A stretch of DNA of 48,846 nucleotides from an uncultured Sulfitobacter sp. (GTDB lineage: Bacteria > Pseudomonadota > Alphaproteobacteria > Rhodobacterales > Rhodobacteraceae): assembly GCA_947501805.1 (NCBI GenBank), contig CANMXJ010000023.1, positions 1-48,846 of the forward strand, written 5' to 3'. Shown here piece by piece: positions 1 to 8,395 of this stretch; the first letter of the stretch is position 1, and each line of letters opens with the position of its first letter. The notes under the pieces were generated by a model. It made no database searches. It was not told the origin of the DNA and worked only from the letters and a program-made list of their open reading frames with translations. Position numbers and translations under genes: made by a program.

Positions 1-1
1 T

Positions 2-355
2 TCATACCTGTGCCACGGGGGCATGAAAGAGGCCTTGGCAAAGCACGGCAAGCCAGAGATCTTCAACAGCGATCAAGACAGCCAGTTCACCGGCAGCGTT
101 TGGATCAACGTACTGACAAACGCGAAGATCAAGATCAGTATGGACGGCAAAAACGCTTGCCGTGACAACCGCATGATTGAACCTCTGTGGTGGTCGCTGA
201 AGTATGAATTCATTTGCCTGAACACCTTCGAGACCGGTTCAGAAATGCGAGCCGGGATCAGCAAAAGGCTGACCTACTGCAACTCTGAACGCCCACATTC
301 GACGCACGTCATATTGACGCCGATGATGCCTATCAAAGCAAAGCAGAAGCAATGA
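2..355 (+). pseudogene. IS3-family transposase OrfB, C-terminal remnant
   Basis: The frame is open from the window edge and ends at TGA 353-355, so the 5' part lies outside. It corresponds to the second half of an IS3-family OrfB integrase core (rve, DDE type). The second catalytic Asp lies in KPEIFNSDQDSQFT and the Glu in IEPLWWSLKYE, followed by the usual C-terminal NSERPHS block. Consensus positions are altered (DQGSQFT to DQDSQFT, ERLWRS to EPLWWS), which suggests a decaying copy. The element seems to end near 400, where similarity to the integrase remnant on the other strand begins, so it may have truncated that gene. Family is clear; subgroup is not. Confidence 0.75.
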
Positions 356-394
356 GGTTAACAACCTGAATGAAACCCTGAGCCACCTTAACTG

Positions 395-1269
395 GACTGT
401 AAACCGGTCGAAATATCCCCGACCATCTCTTCAGTAAGGGGTACGCGATGATCATCGCCAGTCTTCATCCGCTCGGCGGAACAAGTCCAAAGCCCTTTGT
501 CAAAATCCACCTCTGTCTAGCGCATCCCCCAAAACCTCTCTTGTCAGAGATCTCGATAAGCAAGTGAACATCAGCGCTTTTGCCGCCATTGCAATGCGTT
601 CTGAAATCGGCAAAATGTTGAGGCATCTGGCCAGTGCAAGATTATATGCTGTTTTGTCTTTGCTTTCACTTTCGGCAGAAGCTGCGTGTCTTGGATCGCA
701 GTCAAAGGGTTTTCCCCCGACCGGACTCGCTTTGACCCCGCGACGTCCGACACCGTCTTGATCCGCTGTGCCAATCGCGTCGCCGTTTCGTACTTTTCCG
801 TCCAGATAGGCGCAAGGCACATCATCACTTCGGGCTGGTCGATATTTTTAATCGGCATCCGGCCAATCTTGAGAAAAGCATAGTCGCGCAGGGTATTGAT
901 CAACTGCTGCCCATGCTTGGCGTTCTTCCACGTCGGCATCCGGTCCATGCGCACCTGCTGTGCGACTTCCTCAAAGTTCGGCACTTCTTATCTCGCATTA
1001 AAGCGCGGGTTCAGTCCTTGTTTGCCCATCCGGCGATATTCCAAGGTCCGCTCATGCGCTTGGTTGATTGCGACAATAAGCGCACCTCCCATGCCAATGT
1101 CAGTGCATAACGGCGCGCCATCCCTGTTTTTCTGACATTTGACCACAACGCGATCAATCCAACGCCGCGCACCAGATGGGTCCACCAAGTAAAGCCTGTT
1201 GCCATTGCCATGCCACCCGACACCAAGGTCCTCGATTAACTTTTTTGTCGGTTTGCCAGATAGTGCCAT
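395..1269 (-). pseudogene. P4-type tyrosine integrase, broken by a stop and frameshifts
   Basis: The reading starts at ATG 1269 (MALSGKPTKKLIEDLG), typical of the DUF4102 N-terminal domain of P4-like integrases. The domain runs to NAR, meets an in-frame TAA at 990-988, and continues in the same frame as EVPNFEEVAQQV and MPTWKNAKHGQQLINTLRDY, the SAM-like core-binding domain. Near 600 the frame shifts (ALMFTCLSRSLTREVLG) and near 515 it shifts again (EVDFDKGLWTCSAERMKTG, then HRVPLTEEM). The C-terminal catalytic part with the His-X-X-Arg and Tyr motifs is missing; the IS3 end lies there. It is the relic of an integrated island or satellite and is non-functional. Confidence 0.8.
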
Positions 1270-1649
1270 CTCAAAAACACCACATGCCGTACCACTCAAG
1301 AAACAAATACCGGCATCACCGAAAAAAAACCTGGGCAAGTGGGAATGCGAGTGAAACTCTTAATAGCAAAAAGAAAAGGCCGCCCAAGGCGACCAAATCA
1401 AACTGTAAAAAAGGGTTAAGTGGCGGAGACGAAGTCCTTAACGTTGACGCGGTACACCGTAAATATCTATTTATTAACAGTCTGTTATGAGTATTCTACA
1501 TTTTTGATTGTGGAGCAGTTTATGTAGCAGTTGCTTGCATCTTCTGATGCATAACCAAGCCTCGAAAATACAGCAACCTGCCTATGATCATTAACCATTC
1601 CGAGATGCGCTGTCACCAAACACCTAAAGGTGGCTGCAAACGGCCCATT
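1270..1649. other. intergenic between integrase relic and IS110
   Basis: No gene can be supported here. The stretch is A-rich around 1320-1420 and holds the possible att remnant at 1421-1437. Bases 1639-1649 (AACGGCCCATT) match the left part of the intergenic repeat whose unbroken copy lies at 12998-13110, and so mark the left flank of the IS110 insertion. A short leftward frame at 1485-1733 has no recognisable family. Confidence 0.5.
1421..1437 (-). other. possible decayed attachment site (tRNA 3'-end-like)
   Basis: On the minus strand this reads GACTTCGTCTCCGCCA, which looks like the end of a serine tRNA: acceptor 3' strand, G discriminator, then CCA. It lies about 150 bp upstream of the integrase relic, where P4-type islands keep their att site. 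No T-loop (TTCGAAT) or rest of a tRNA can be seen, so this is at best a worn fragment and may be chance. Confidence 0.2.
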
Positions 1650-1660
1650 AGCGGATGAGG

Positions 1661-1736
1661 TGGGTGGCTCCTGCTGCACCGGCATCGAATGTGCCAAAGT
1701 GTAGTTGTCGCAGACTGCTAGGAACGGAGCCACCCA
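1661..1736 (+). promoter_or_regulatory. inverted repeat masking the IS110 transposase ribosome binding site
   Basis: TGGGTGGCTCC (1661-1671) and GGAGCCACCCA (1726-1736) are perfect 11-bp inverted repeats, and the right arm ends next to ATG 1737. The right arm contains GGAG, the only good Shine-Dalgarno sequence for the transposase. A transcript entering from outside would fold and hide the site, whereas one starting between the arms would not. This is the known IS strategy against read-through expression; its use here is inferred. Confidence 0.5.
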
Positions 1737-2769
1737 ATGACAGTTAAGACAGGCGGCCTGGATTTGGCAAAGGATCTATTTCAAGTTCACGGAATTTCCG
1801 AAAACGGACGCGGTGTTTTCAACAAAGCTATCAAGCGGGCGAAACTGCTCAGCTTCTTTGAAAAACTTCCGCCGTGCAGGGTCGGTATGGAGGCGTGTGG
1901 ATCGTCCCATCTCTGGGGTCGCCAGTTGCGAAAACTTGGGCACGACGTGAAGTTCATGCCTGCCGGTTACGTCAAACCTTATGTGAAGCGCGGGAGGAAC
2001 GACGCCGTTGATGCCGAAGCCATCAGTGAGGCTTTCAGACGCCCAACCATGCGTTTTGTCGATATCAAAACGGAAGATCAGCAGGCCATTCTGTCAATCC
2101 ACCGTACGCGAGATTTGGCCGTCCGGCAGCGCACTCAGTTGGCCAATATGATCCGCAGCCTGTTGCGCGAGTTTGGGTATATCTTGCCCATCGGGATCGA
2201 AGCGGTGACGGCTTTTGCAAAACGCCAACTGAGCGGCGATCACCCTGACATTCCTAACTGACAGTCCTGAAATCGCGAATGGGATGCTTGGCATACAGTG
2301 CTATCAATTCATCGGCCTGAAGGAACGTATCGACGGCTATTCGAAGATGATCGAACAACATGCCCTGCTGAGCGCAGATGCTCGCAGGTTGATGCGCATG
2401 CCGGGGATTGTGCCAATCACGGCCTCAGCGATTGTTGCCACGATCGGGGCCGCAAAACAGTTCCGCACCGCGCGCGATCTGGCGGCCTGGTTGGGCCTGA
2501 CCCCGCTCTACAAGTCCAGTGGCGGCAAGGAACGTCTTGGCAAGATCACCAAACAAGCTGATCGCTACATTCGTAAACTGTTGGTTGTGGGCATGACAGC
2601 ACGCGCTGTGATAGCGAAACGTTCGCCTGAAAAGGTCGATCTGTGGACAGCAAAAATCATCGCCGGCAAACCGTTCCAACTGGCAACAGTCGCCATGGCA
2701 AACAAGGCGGCGCGGGCCATCTGGACGATGCTCACGAAGAAGCAAGAATACATGCAGTCAGCGTTCTAA
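1737..2769 (+). pseudogene. IS110-family transposase, one frameshift
   Basis: The N-terminal half (1737-2261) begins MTVKTGGLDLAKDLFQVHG, the DEDD RuvC-like domain, with the conserved GMEACGSSHLWGRQLRKLGH, YVKRGRNDAVDAEAI and later acidic blocks. The C-terminal half (Transposase_20) runs through MPGIVPITASAIVATIGAA, LAAWLGLTP and SSGGKERLGKIT, which holds the catalytic Ser, to 2769. The halves are in different frames. Reading continues from DHPDI into LTDSPEIANGMLGIQ if one base near 2253 is skipped, so a one-base insertion explains the break. Together they give about 340 residues, the usual length. This copy is probably dead unless the shift is programmed, for which no slippery run is visible. 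Confidence 0.85.
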
Positions 2770-3021
2770 CCACGCCAACTGCCCACGAAATGCAAGACGT
2801 TGAAGTGATGATGCGGAATTAAGTCAACCAAGAGCAAGGACACTCCAGGAATGGCAGCGGCCCTCTGACGTCGATAAGCCGATTGGAACCTCGCTCGCGG
2901 AATTCATCATGGCCAGTGGAGGCAATGCCAAAACATAAACACGCCGGACAGACGACAGTACTGACGATAATGACTGCAAACATCACCAGAAAACACTCGC
3001 AATGCAGCAGCCACCCACAGA
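2770..3021 (+). ncRNA. candidate region for the IS110 bridge RNA
   Basis: IS110-family recombinases use a structured bridge RNA from the element's non-coding end; in the IS1111 subgroup it lies downstream of the transposase. This 250-bp downstream end has no gene and includes a block around 2865-2890 (GACGTCGATAAGCCGATTGG) that I recall from related elements but cannot verify. Loop boundaries and guide sequences were not resolved by eye, so this entry marks a place to look. Confidence 0.3.
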
Positions 3022-3029
3022 TGCCTTAC

Positions 3030-3122
3030 ACCCACCTTCGACCATGCTGCGGTGCGATCCGTCATATCGGTCATTCGCTGCAACCGCAAAATCAAGGGAT
3101 TGGTGAACCCTCAGTTTGCGGG
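3030..3122 (+). repeat. 93-bp intergenic repeat, copy A (interrupted by IS110)
   Basis: It aligns without gaps to 13018-13110 (copy B) and, with more changes, to 10640-10732 (copy C). Shared core words are ACCCACC, CCATGC, GTGCG and CAGTTTGCG or a variant. A and B differ at only a handful of positions. The left part of this copy (AACGGCCCATT) lies at 1639-1649 on the other side of the IS110. Confidence 0.75.
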
Positions 3123-3249
3123 ACGATGTGGTCTTTGAAGCCAACTGGCTGAATGACCGCATCCAATGAGTTGCTATTTCGGCAGTAACGGTCACTTTTG
3201 CCAAAGAAGGACAACGGTAGAGAAGTCGGCTGCGTTTCAGCGAATTGAG

Positions 3250-3594
3250 TTACTCAGCCAGTGCCGCTGTCACAATAATTTCGACCAAAAGATCACTGTC
3301 TGCCAACTTTGCTTCACCGCAGGCGCGAGCAGGCGCGTGGCCCGTTGGCACCCAAGCATCCCAAACGGCGTTCATCTCGTCAAAATCGGCCATATCAGCG
3401 AGCCAAATCGTTGTCGAGAGCATGTGTTCTCGTGAAGATCCCGCCTCCTTCAGCAATACGTCGACACGTGAAAGACAGTCGAGGGTTTGTTCCGTAACAT
3501 TCGGCCCGTCACCAACTTGGCCGCATAGGAAAACGGTACCTGCATGTTTCACAATTTTGCTCATGCGGGCGCTGGTATGTAATCGCGTTATCAT
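3250..3594 (-). CDS. RidA/YjgF-family protein
   Basis: A 114-residue protein of the RidA (YjgF/YER057c/UK114) fold, the usual length. The start [17 protein letters not shown] with TVFLCGQVG is typical of the subgroup that follows amino-acid oxidase genes. RidA proteins hydrolyse reactive 2-imino acids or enamines, and some family members serve other hydrolytic or binding roles. It is the last gene of the leftward operon, 11 bp after the second permease gene, with AAAGGA before the ATG. The position fits removal of imines formed by the flavin dehydrogenase encoded upstream. The C-terminal Arg of classical RidA (in PxxRxxV) appears as the APARACGEA region. Family certain; precise activity inferred. 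Confidence 0.85.
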   Translation of the reverse strand: MITRLHTSARMSKIVKHAGTVFLCGQVGDGPNVTEQTLDCLSRVDVLLKEAGSSREHMLSTTIWLADMADFDEMNAVWDAWVPTGHAPARACGEAKLADSDLLVEIIVTAALAE

Positions 3595-3605
3595 TGATGT
3601 GTCCT

Positions 3606-4364
3606 TTAGGTGGTGGTTGGCGCGGGAAGGTTTGTCTCGCTTGTTACCTCACGCCGCACGAGGTGACGCAGGTAGCGGCGTTCGAACCAGCGGAACGTCC
3701 AAGTGATACACAACACGATCAGAAAATAGAGCAACGCGGCCGTAATAAAGCCTTCATATGCAAGATAGTAACGCCCATTCAGCCAGCGGCCCACGCCAAG
3801 AATGTCCTGAAGCGTGATCGTGCTGGCAACGACAGAGCCGTGCAGCATGAAGATGACCTCGTTGGAATAGGCCGGAATGGCGCGACGAAACGCGGATGGC
3901 AGGATAATCCGGCGCATACGGCTGCGATAGGAATGGCCAGTGGCAATGGCCGCTTCGACCTCACCTTTGGGTGTGTCAGCGATGGCACCGCGCAGCAGTT
4001 CGGTTGTGTAAGCCGCCGTATTCAGTGTGAAGGCGATGAGTGCACACCACCAGGCTGAGGAAAGGATCGGGTCCCAGAGGAAGCTTTGCCGGATCACCTC
4101 AAACTGGCCAACGCCGTAGTAGATAAGATACGTTTGAACCAACAAGGGTGTGCCGCGAAACACATAGGTGTAGGTCTGCACAATGGGGTTGAGAATCCTG
4201 TGGCCAGACGCCCGGGCAATCGCTATTGGAATGGCCAGTAATCCACCCAGCAGCAGTGCCAGAAACGTCAGGTTCAGCGTAATCCAGACGCCATACATAA
4301 AGCGATCAAAATTTTCCGCGATCAGGGCAATATCAAGCGGGATGTAAGACAGTATATTTTCCAT
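3606..4364 (-). CDS. amino-acid ABC transporter permease, HisM-like
   Basis: A 252-residue inner-membrane permease of the polar amino-acid family (HisM/OccM/ArtM type). The N-terminal [19 protein letters not shown] and the EAA loop with [20 protein letters not shown] are clear, as are about five hydrophobic segments. With the 4367-5056 product it would form the membrane pore of a heterodimeric importer. The start lies 2 bp after the preceding stop, indicating translational coupling. The C-terminal tail past [12 protein letters not shown] is polar, as usual. The substrate cannot be read from the permease; the binding protein points to basic amino acids or opines. Confidence 0.9.
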   Translation of the reverse strand: MENILSYIPLDIALIAENFDRFMYGVWITLNLTFLALLLGGLLAIPIAIARASGHRILNPIVQTYTYVFRGTPLLVQTYLIYYGVGQFEVIRQSFLWDPILSSAWWCALIAFTLNTAAYTTELLRGAIADTPKGEVEAAIATGHSYRSRMRRIILPSAFRRAIPAYSNEVIFMLHGSVVASTITLQDILGVGRWLNGRYYLAYEGFITAALLYFLIVLCITWTFRWFERRYLRHLVRREVTSETNLPAPTTT

Positions 4365-4366
4365 GA

Positions 4367-5056
4367 TTACGCCCTCACCACGCCACGACTGTAGCGCCGG
4401 TCCAAGGCACGCAGCAGCAGGTCAGAGATGCCCGTCAGCACCAGATAGATGACAAAAGCAGCGGCCATGAAGGTGAACAATTTGTCCGTTGAGCGACCTG
4501 CCGTGAAGGCATTATAGACCAGATCTTGCAATCCGATCACTGACACCAGCGCAGTTGTCTTGAGCTGGACAAGCCAGTTGTTAGTAAATCCGGGCAACGC
4601 AAAACGCACCATTTGCGGCCAGATGATATGTCGGAAAATCAGGGATTGAGGCATCCCACAACTAATGCCTGCCTCGATTTGGCCCCGTGGGATGGCCATG
4701 ATCGCACCGCGAAAAGTCTCGGTGAAATAGGCCCCGAAAATGACGCCGATTGTGCCGGCACCCGCAATAAACTGGCTGACTTCGACATAACCCCAAAGGC
4801 CGGTCGCTGCCCCGGTGTTGTTCAACGTGACCTGTCCGCCGTAGAAAACCAGCAGGATCAAAACCAGATCGGGAATGCCGCGCACGATTGTCGTATAGAG
4901 GTTCGCGACCCGTTGCGCCAAGCGATTGGAGGACAGCTTGGCCCAAGCCCCAAGCAACCCAAAGAACAGCGCAACCACCAAGGAGGACAGCGCCAGTTTG
5001 ATGGTCATGAGTGTTCCAGAAATCAGTTGTGATTGGTATTCCAGTATCAGGTCCAT
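4367..5056 (-). CDS. amino-acid ABC transporter permease, HisQ-like
   Basis: A 229-residue permease, partner of the HisM-like protein. It has the family's TIKLALSSLVVALFFGLLGA first segment, a RGIPDLVLILLVFYGGQ motif and an EAA loop (IEAGISCGMPQSLIFRHIIWP). ATG 5056 is preferred over GTG 5059 because AAGGAG lies six bases before it. The gene follows the binding-protein gene after 51 bp, a slightly larger gap than elsewhere in the operon, but shows no terminator. OccQ, HisQ and ArtQ are of similar length. Function as an import pore half is well supported. Confidence 0.9.
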   Translation of the reverse strand: MDLILEYQSQLISGTLMTIKLALSSLVVALFFGLLGAWAKLSSNRLAQRVANLYTTIVRGIPDLVLILLVFYGGQVTLNNTGAATGLWGYVEVSQFIAGAGTIGVIFGAYFTETFRGAIMAIPRGQIEAGISCGMPQSLIFRHIIWPQMVRFALPGFTNNWLVQLKTTALVSVIGLQDLVYNAFTAGRSTDKLFTFMAAAFVIYLVLTGISDLLLRALDRRYSRGVVRA

Positions 5057-5110
5057 CACGCGCTCCTTGGGGTAAGGTCAGGGCAGCAGAGTGCTGCCCT
5101 GACGTTTGGC

Positions 5111-5902
5111 TCAGTTGGACGCAGGACGGGCGCCGAAGATGTCGAATTCGAAATACTTGTCATTGATCGTGGCGTAGGTACCGTTGTCACGGATTGCCGT
5201 GATGGCCGCGCTGATCGCATCCCGAAGTTCTTCTTCGTTCTGACGCACAGCAATGCCGACACCTTCGCCATAACAGTCGACGTCTGTCTGATCGCCACCA
5301 AGGAAAGCGTACTCGGCACCCTCATCTTTCGTCAGAAAGCTGTTTTGTGCGATCAGACTGTCGGAGAGTTGCAGGTCGATGCGGCCCAAGACCAGATCCT
5401 GAAATACTTCCTCTTGCTTGCCGTAGAGCACGATTTCTGCGTCTGGGAACATTTTTTCGGCATAGCACTGATGTGTTGCGCCGCGTTGAACGCCGATGCG
5501 CTTACCAGCAAGACCTTCAGGGGTCGCTTCAAAGTCCGCCCCTTTTGGCGCAACCAGTCGCGCGGGTGTCTGGTAATACTTCTCGGAAAAGTCGATCTGG
5601 CGCTTGCGCTCTTCAGTGATCGACATCGACGCGACAATCGCGTCAAACTTGCGGGCTTTCAGGGCGGGGATCATGCCATCCCATTCTTGCTCGACCAATT
5701 CGCATTGGCGCTTCATTTCCGTGCAAAGAGCCATGGCGATTTCGATGTCAAAACCGACAAGCGTACCGTCAGACTCTTTGGATGAAAATGGAGGGTATGC
5801 ACCCTCAACGCCGATGCGCAGCGCATCTTCTGCCATTGCAGGGGCGGCAAAGACGGCCAGAGTTGCGGCTGCAACGGCAGACACAAAGGTTCTTCTGATC
5901 AT
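5111..5902 (-). CDS. periplasmic amino-acid binding protein, HisJ/LAO-like
   Basis: 263 residues. The signal peptide MIRRTFVSAVAAATLAVF ends at AMA before EDALRIGVEG. The mature protein has the SBP_bac_3 signature (EGAYPPFSSK, GFDIEIAMALC, GMIPALKARKFDAIVASM) and the two nearby Cys (ALC, RQC) that form the disulphide in HisJ and LAO-type proteins. That group binds Lys, Arg, Orn, His or octopine-like opines. It lies between the ATPase and permease genes and is the periplasmic receptor of the importer. Substrate class is inferred from the Cys pair and from the dehydrogenase in the same operon; the exact ligand is unknown. Confidence 0.9.
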   Translation of the reverse strand: MIRRTFVSAVAAATLAVFAAPAMAEDALRIGVEGAYPPFSSKESDGTLVGFDIEIAMALCTEMKRQCELVEQEWDGMIPALKARKFDAIVASMSITEERKRQIDFSEKYYQTPARLVAPKGADFEATPEGLAGKRIGVQRGATHQCYAEKMFPDAEIVLYGKQEEVFQDLVLGRIDLQLSDSLIAQNSFLTKDEGAEYAFLGGDQTDVDCYGEGVGIAVRQNEEELRDAISAAITAIRDNGTYATINDKYFEFDIFGARPASN

Positions 5903-5926
5903 GGTATTATCCTCTTTTGGGGTTGG

Positions 5927-6697
5927 TTAATTCATGCGTGAAAGAAACGCCTGAAACTCGGGGGTTTGGGGGTTGGAAAACAATTCTGCCGGCGGGCCTT
6001 CTTCACAGACTTCGCCTTGGTGCAGAAATACGGTCTTGGTAGAAACATCGCGGGCAAAGCCCATCTCGTGCGTGACGACCAGCATCGTGCGGCCTTCTTC
6101 AGCCAGATCACGCATCACGCCCAGCACTTCGCCGACCAGTTCGGGGTCAAGCGCCGAAGTGGGTTCGTCAAACAGCATCACATCCGGGTCCATCGCCAAA
6201 GCACGTGCAATGGCAACACGTTGCTGTTGCCCACCGGAAAGATGCGCCGGATAGTAATCCGCCCGATCCGAAAGCCCGACCTTGGCCAGTAAAGACAGCG
6301 CCTTTTCGCGGGCCTCTGCTTTGGGCGTTTTCTGAACGTAAAGCGGCCCTTCAAGCACGTTTTCCAACACGGTCATATGGGACCACAGATTGAAGCCCTG
6401 AAACACCATGGCAAGGCGCGAACGCATCCGCTCCACTTGCCGGATGTCCTCTGGCACGGTCTCTCCGTGACGGTTTTGTTTCATGCGGATTTTCTCGCCT
6501 GCAAGAAAAACATCGCCGGAATTCGGAGTCTCAAGCAGGTTGATGCAGCGCAGGAAGGTACTTTTGCCAGACCCGGAGGCACCCAGAATCGCGATGACTT
6601 CGCCCTTCTGCGCTTCCATCGAGACCCCTTTGATCACCTCGTGATTACCAAAGCTCTTGTGCAGGTTGTCGACCTTGAGTGCGGCTGGATCGCTCAT
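5927..6697 (-). CDS. amino-acid ABC transporter ATP-binding protein, HisP-like
   Basis: 256 residues, the usual length. Walker A is [12 protein letters not shown], the signature is [15 protein letters not shown], Walker B is [12 protein letters not shown] and the switch His is in [10 protein letters not shown]. The extra [15 protein letters not shown] stretch is typical of the HisP/GlnQ/OccP group. It powers the two permeases. The ATG overlaps the stop of the preceding oxidoreductase gene (ATGA), so transporter and enzyme are made from one coupled transcript. This linkage is the strongest sign that the imported compound is the dehydrogenase substrate. Confidence 0.95.
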   Translation of the reverse strand: MSDPAALKVDNLHKSFGNHEVIKGVSMEAQKGEVIAILGASGSGKSTFLRCINLLETPNSGDVFLAGEKIRMKQNRHGETVPEDIRQVERMRSRLAMVFQGFNLWSHMTVLENVLEGPLYVQKTPKAEAREKALSLLAKVGLSDRADYYPAHLSGGQQQRVAIARALAMDPDVMLFDEPTSALDPELVGEVLGVMRDLAEEGRTMLVVTHEMGFARDVSTKTVFLHQGEVCEEGPPAELFSNPQTPEFQAFLSRMN

Positions 6698-8088
6698 GCC
6701 GTTTCCTTCTGTTTTGGTGCCATTGCGGCAAGTTCCCCAAGCGTGACGGGCTTGATCGGGGTACGCGCCCTTGGTGCCGGGATCATATTGGGGTCTTGCA
6801 ATGTGTTGGCGCTTAGAATGCCGCGTACCGTTGCGTCACACATGCGGCCCTGACAGGGGCCCATGCCGGTGCGCAGCGACGTTTTGATCTGCCGATGACC
6901 GGACACACCTTCGCTGATGCCTTGGCGGATGTCGCTGGCGGTTACTTCTTCGCAGCGGCACACGATGGTTTCATCAGCAGGCGATAGAATTTCCGGCGGT
7001 GGTGCATAGGCTGCATCCAGAAATGGACGGATCGCACGGGAACGGAACAAGGCACCACGCGCTGTCGCCGCACGTTGCGTGCGTGCGTCGGCGCTGATGC
7101 GCCCAATCTGGTACAATATGTTCAAGGCGGCCAGTTCACCAGAAGCTGCAGCCGTTTCTGCCCCGCCGATCCCCGCACTTTCACCCGCTACATGCAGGCC
7201 GGCAACATTTGTGTTGCCCCACACGCCGGCTACGGGTTGGAATGCAACCTGTGCCTCGTTCCAGACGTGGGCGATGCCCGCCGAACGGCTCATATGCGTT
7301 GATGGGATGACACCTTGATGCGTCAGCAGAAGGTTGGTGGATAGTGTTTCGCGGCGGCCCTTGTGGGTGAATGAAAACGAAATCGCACCATTGTCTTCGG
7401 CCTGTGCCTCGAATTGAGCAGCCCCCTTAAACCGACGGACGCCAGCTGCCTGAATTTTGCGGATAAGGCTCAGCCCTTTCACCAAAGTGGGCGCGCTGAA
7501 CAAAGCACGCGGCAGATGAAGCATTGCGCCAAACAGCATGCGCGTGGTTTGCGTTTCAACCAGTGCTTTCGGCGGGCATCCTGCATCAATCATCTGTGCT
7601 GCAATGAGGTACAGTAGCGGACCCGAACCAGCCAGCACCGCGTCTTTGGGCAGCATCCCCGAGGTTTTCATCAATATCTGCGCTGACCCTGCGGTCATTA
7701 CACCGGGCAACGTCCAACCCGGAAAGGGAACTGGACGTTCTTGCGCACCACCTGCCAACAAAACATGTGGTGCAGCAGAAACAGTGCTTACGCCATTCTG
7801 CGACCAGACCAGGCGTGGACCGTTTTCCAAGCGCCATACCGTTGCGCCAAATTGTGTCGTAATGTTTGCGTGATCCAGTGCGTCGACAAATCGCCTGCCG
7901 CTGGCATAATCTTTGCCGAGCCAATTGCGCGAGGAGCGGTTTACACCAACATTGCGATATATCTGGCCTCCGGCCTGCGGTTGTTCGTCCAGCAAAAGCA
8001 CATTCAGCCCGCCTTGGGCCGCAGTCGCAGCAGCAGACATGCCCGCCGGACCCGCGCCAACAATGATTAAGTCAAATTCAGACATCAT
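6694..8088 (-). CDS. NAD/FAD-binding dehydrogenase subunit (HcnB/OoxA-like)
   Basis: 464 residues. The N-terminal FAD site reads [18 protein letters not shown], with [15 protein letters not shown] after it; a second nucleotide-binding region lies in the middle ([16 protein letters not shown]). The C-terminus carries a BFD-type [2Fe-2S] site: CRC near residue 374 and GPCQGRMC near 410. This layout is shared by HcnB of cyanide synthase, subunit A of opine oxidases, and a subunit of heteromeric D-hydroxyproline dehydrogenase. With the next two gene products it should form a three-part flavin/iron-sulphur enzyme passing electrons from an amine to the respiratory chain. It overlaps the ferredoxin-like gene by 11 bp. 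Confidence 0.88.
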   Translation of the reverse strand: MMSEFDLIIVGAGPAGMSAAATAAQGGLNVLLLDEQPQAGGQIYRNVGVNRSSRNWLGKDYASGRRFVDALDHANITTQFGATVWRLENGPRLVWSQNGVSTVSAAPHVLLAGGAQERPVPFPGWTLPGVMTAGSAQILMKTSGMLPKDAVLAGSGPLLYLIAAQMIDAGCPPKALVETQTTRMLFGAMLHLPRALFSAPTLVKGLSLIRKIQAAGVRRFKGAAQFEAQAEDNGAISFSFTHKGRRETLSTNLLLTHQGVIPSTHMSRSAGIAHVWNEAQVAFQPVAGVWGNTNVAGLHVAGESAGIGGAETAAASGELAALNILYQIGRISADARTQRAATARGALFRSRAIRPFLDAAYAPPPEILSPADETIVCRCEEVTASDIRQGISEGVSGHRQIKTSLRTGMGPCQGRMCDATVRGILSANTLQDPNMIPAPRARTPIKPVTLGELAAMAPKQKETA

Positions 8089-8395
8089 TGCCCCCGGTCA
8101 ACCCGCGCAAGCCGATCTGGCGTTTTACAACCATGCCGTCGCGCACCAAAGTCATGCAGGCTTGCGTGTTGGGCGTACCATCAACTTCAACCAGACAGTC
8201 GAAACACACCCCCATCATGCAGAAGGCAGAGCGGCCAGCGCCTGTTGCTGTTTCGCGGCTCGCGTCGCCGGAATGTGAAAGCAGAGCCGCAGCCAGAGAT
8301 GTTCCAATAGGTGCCGTCACAAGCTCACCATCAAAGGTGAACTGCACTGGCTCGCCATCCTCAGGCGGCGTTTGAAAGCGTGAAGCGATGTTCAT
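8078..8395 (-). CDS. small [2Fe-2S] subunit of the dehydrogenase (HcnA-like, Fer2_4)
   Basis: 105 residues, the size of HcnA and other small subunits of this enzyme class. The plant-type [2Fe-2S] ligands are visible as FCMMGVCFDC plus a fourth Cys in NTQACMT. The N-terminal FTFDGELVTAPIGTSLAAALL is the beta-grasp start seen in Fer2_4 proteins. The start is supported by GGAGG seven bases before ATG 8395, even though it overlaps the upstream gene by 35 bp. Role: electron relay between the FAD subunits. Known family members act with glycine, opines or D-hydroxyproline; the substrate here is unknown. Confidence 0.88.
   Translation of the reverse strand: MNIASRFQTPPEDGEPVQFTFDGELVTAPIGTSLAAALLSHSGDASRETATGAGRSAFCMMGVCFDCLVEVDGTPNTQACMTLVRDGMVVKRQIGLRGLTGGNDV

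Larger units (their letters stand above)
1650..3021 (+). mobile_element. IS110-family insertion sequence (probable boundaries)
   Basis: Boundaries come from comparing filled and empty target. The copy at 12998-13110 reads ACGGCCCATT then TTTGCCGTCCACCCACC. Here ACGGCCCATT ends at 1649, and matching sequence (TGCC..., then ACCCACCTTCG) resumes between about 3022 and 3030. That gives an element of about 1.37 kb, normal for IS110. There are no long terminal inverted repeats, as expected for IS110. The single transposase gene is frameshifted (see 1737-2769). Non-coding ends are about 85 bp on the left and 250 bp on the right; the long right end would fit the IS1111 subgroup. Confidence 0.7.

Noticed and set aside
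5033..5785. 250-codon rightward frame opposite the HisJ-like gene
   Set aside because: It is fully antisense to a clear signal-peptide protein and has no family features or ribosome binding site.
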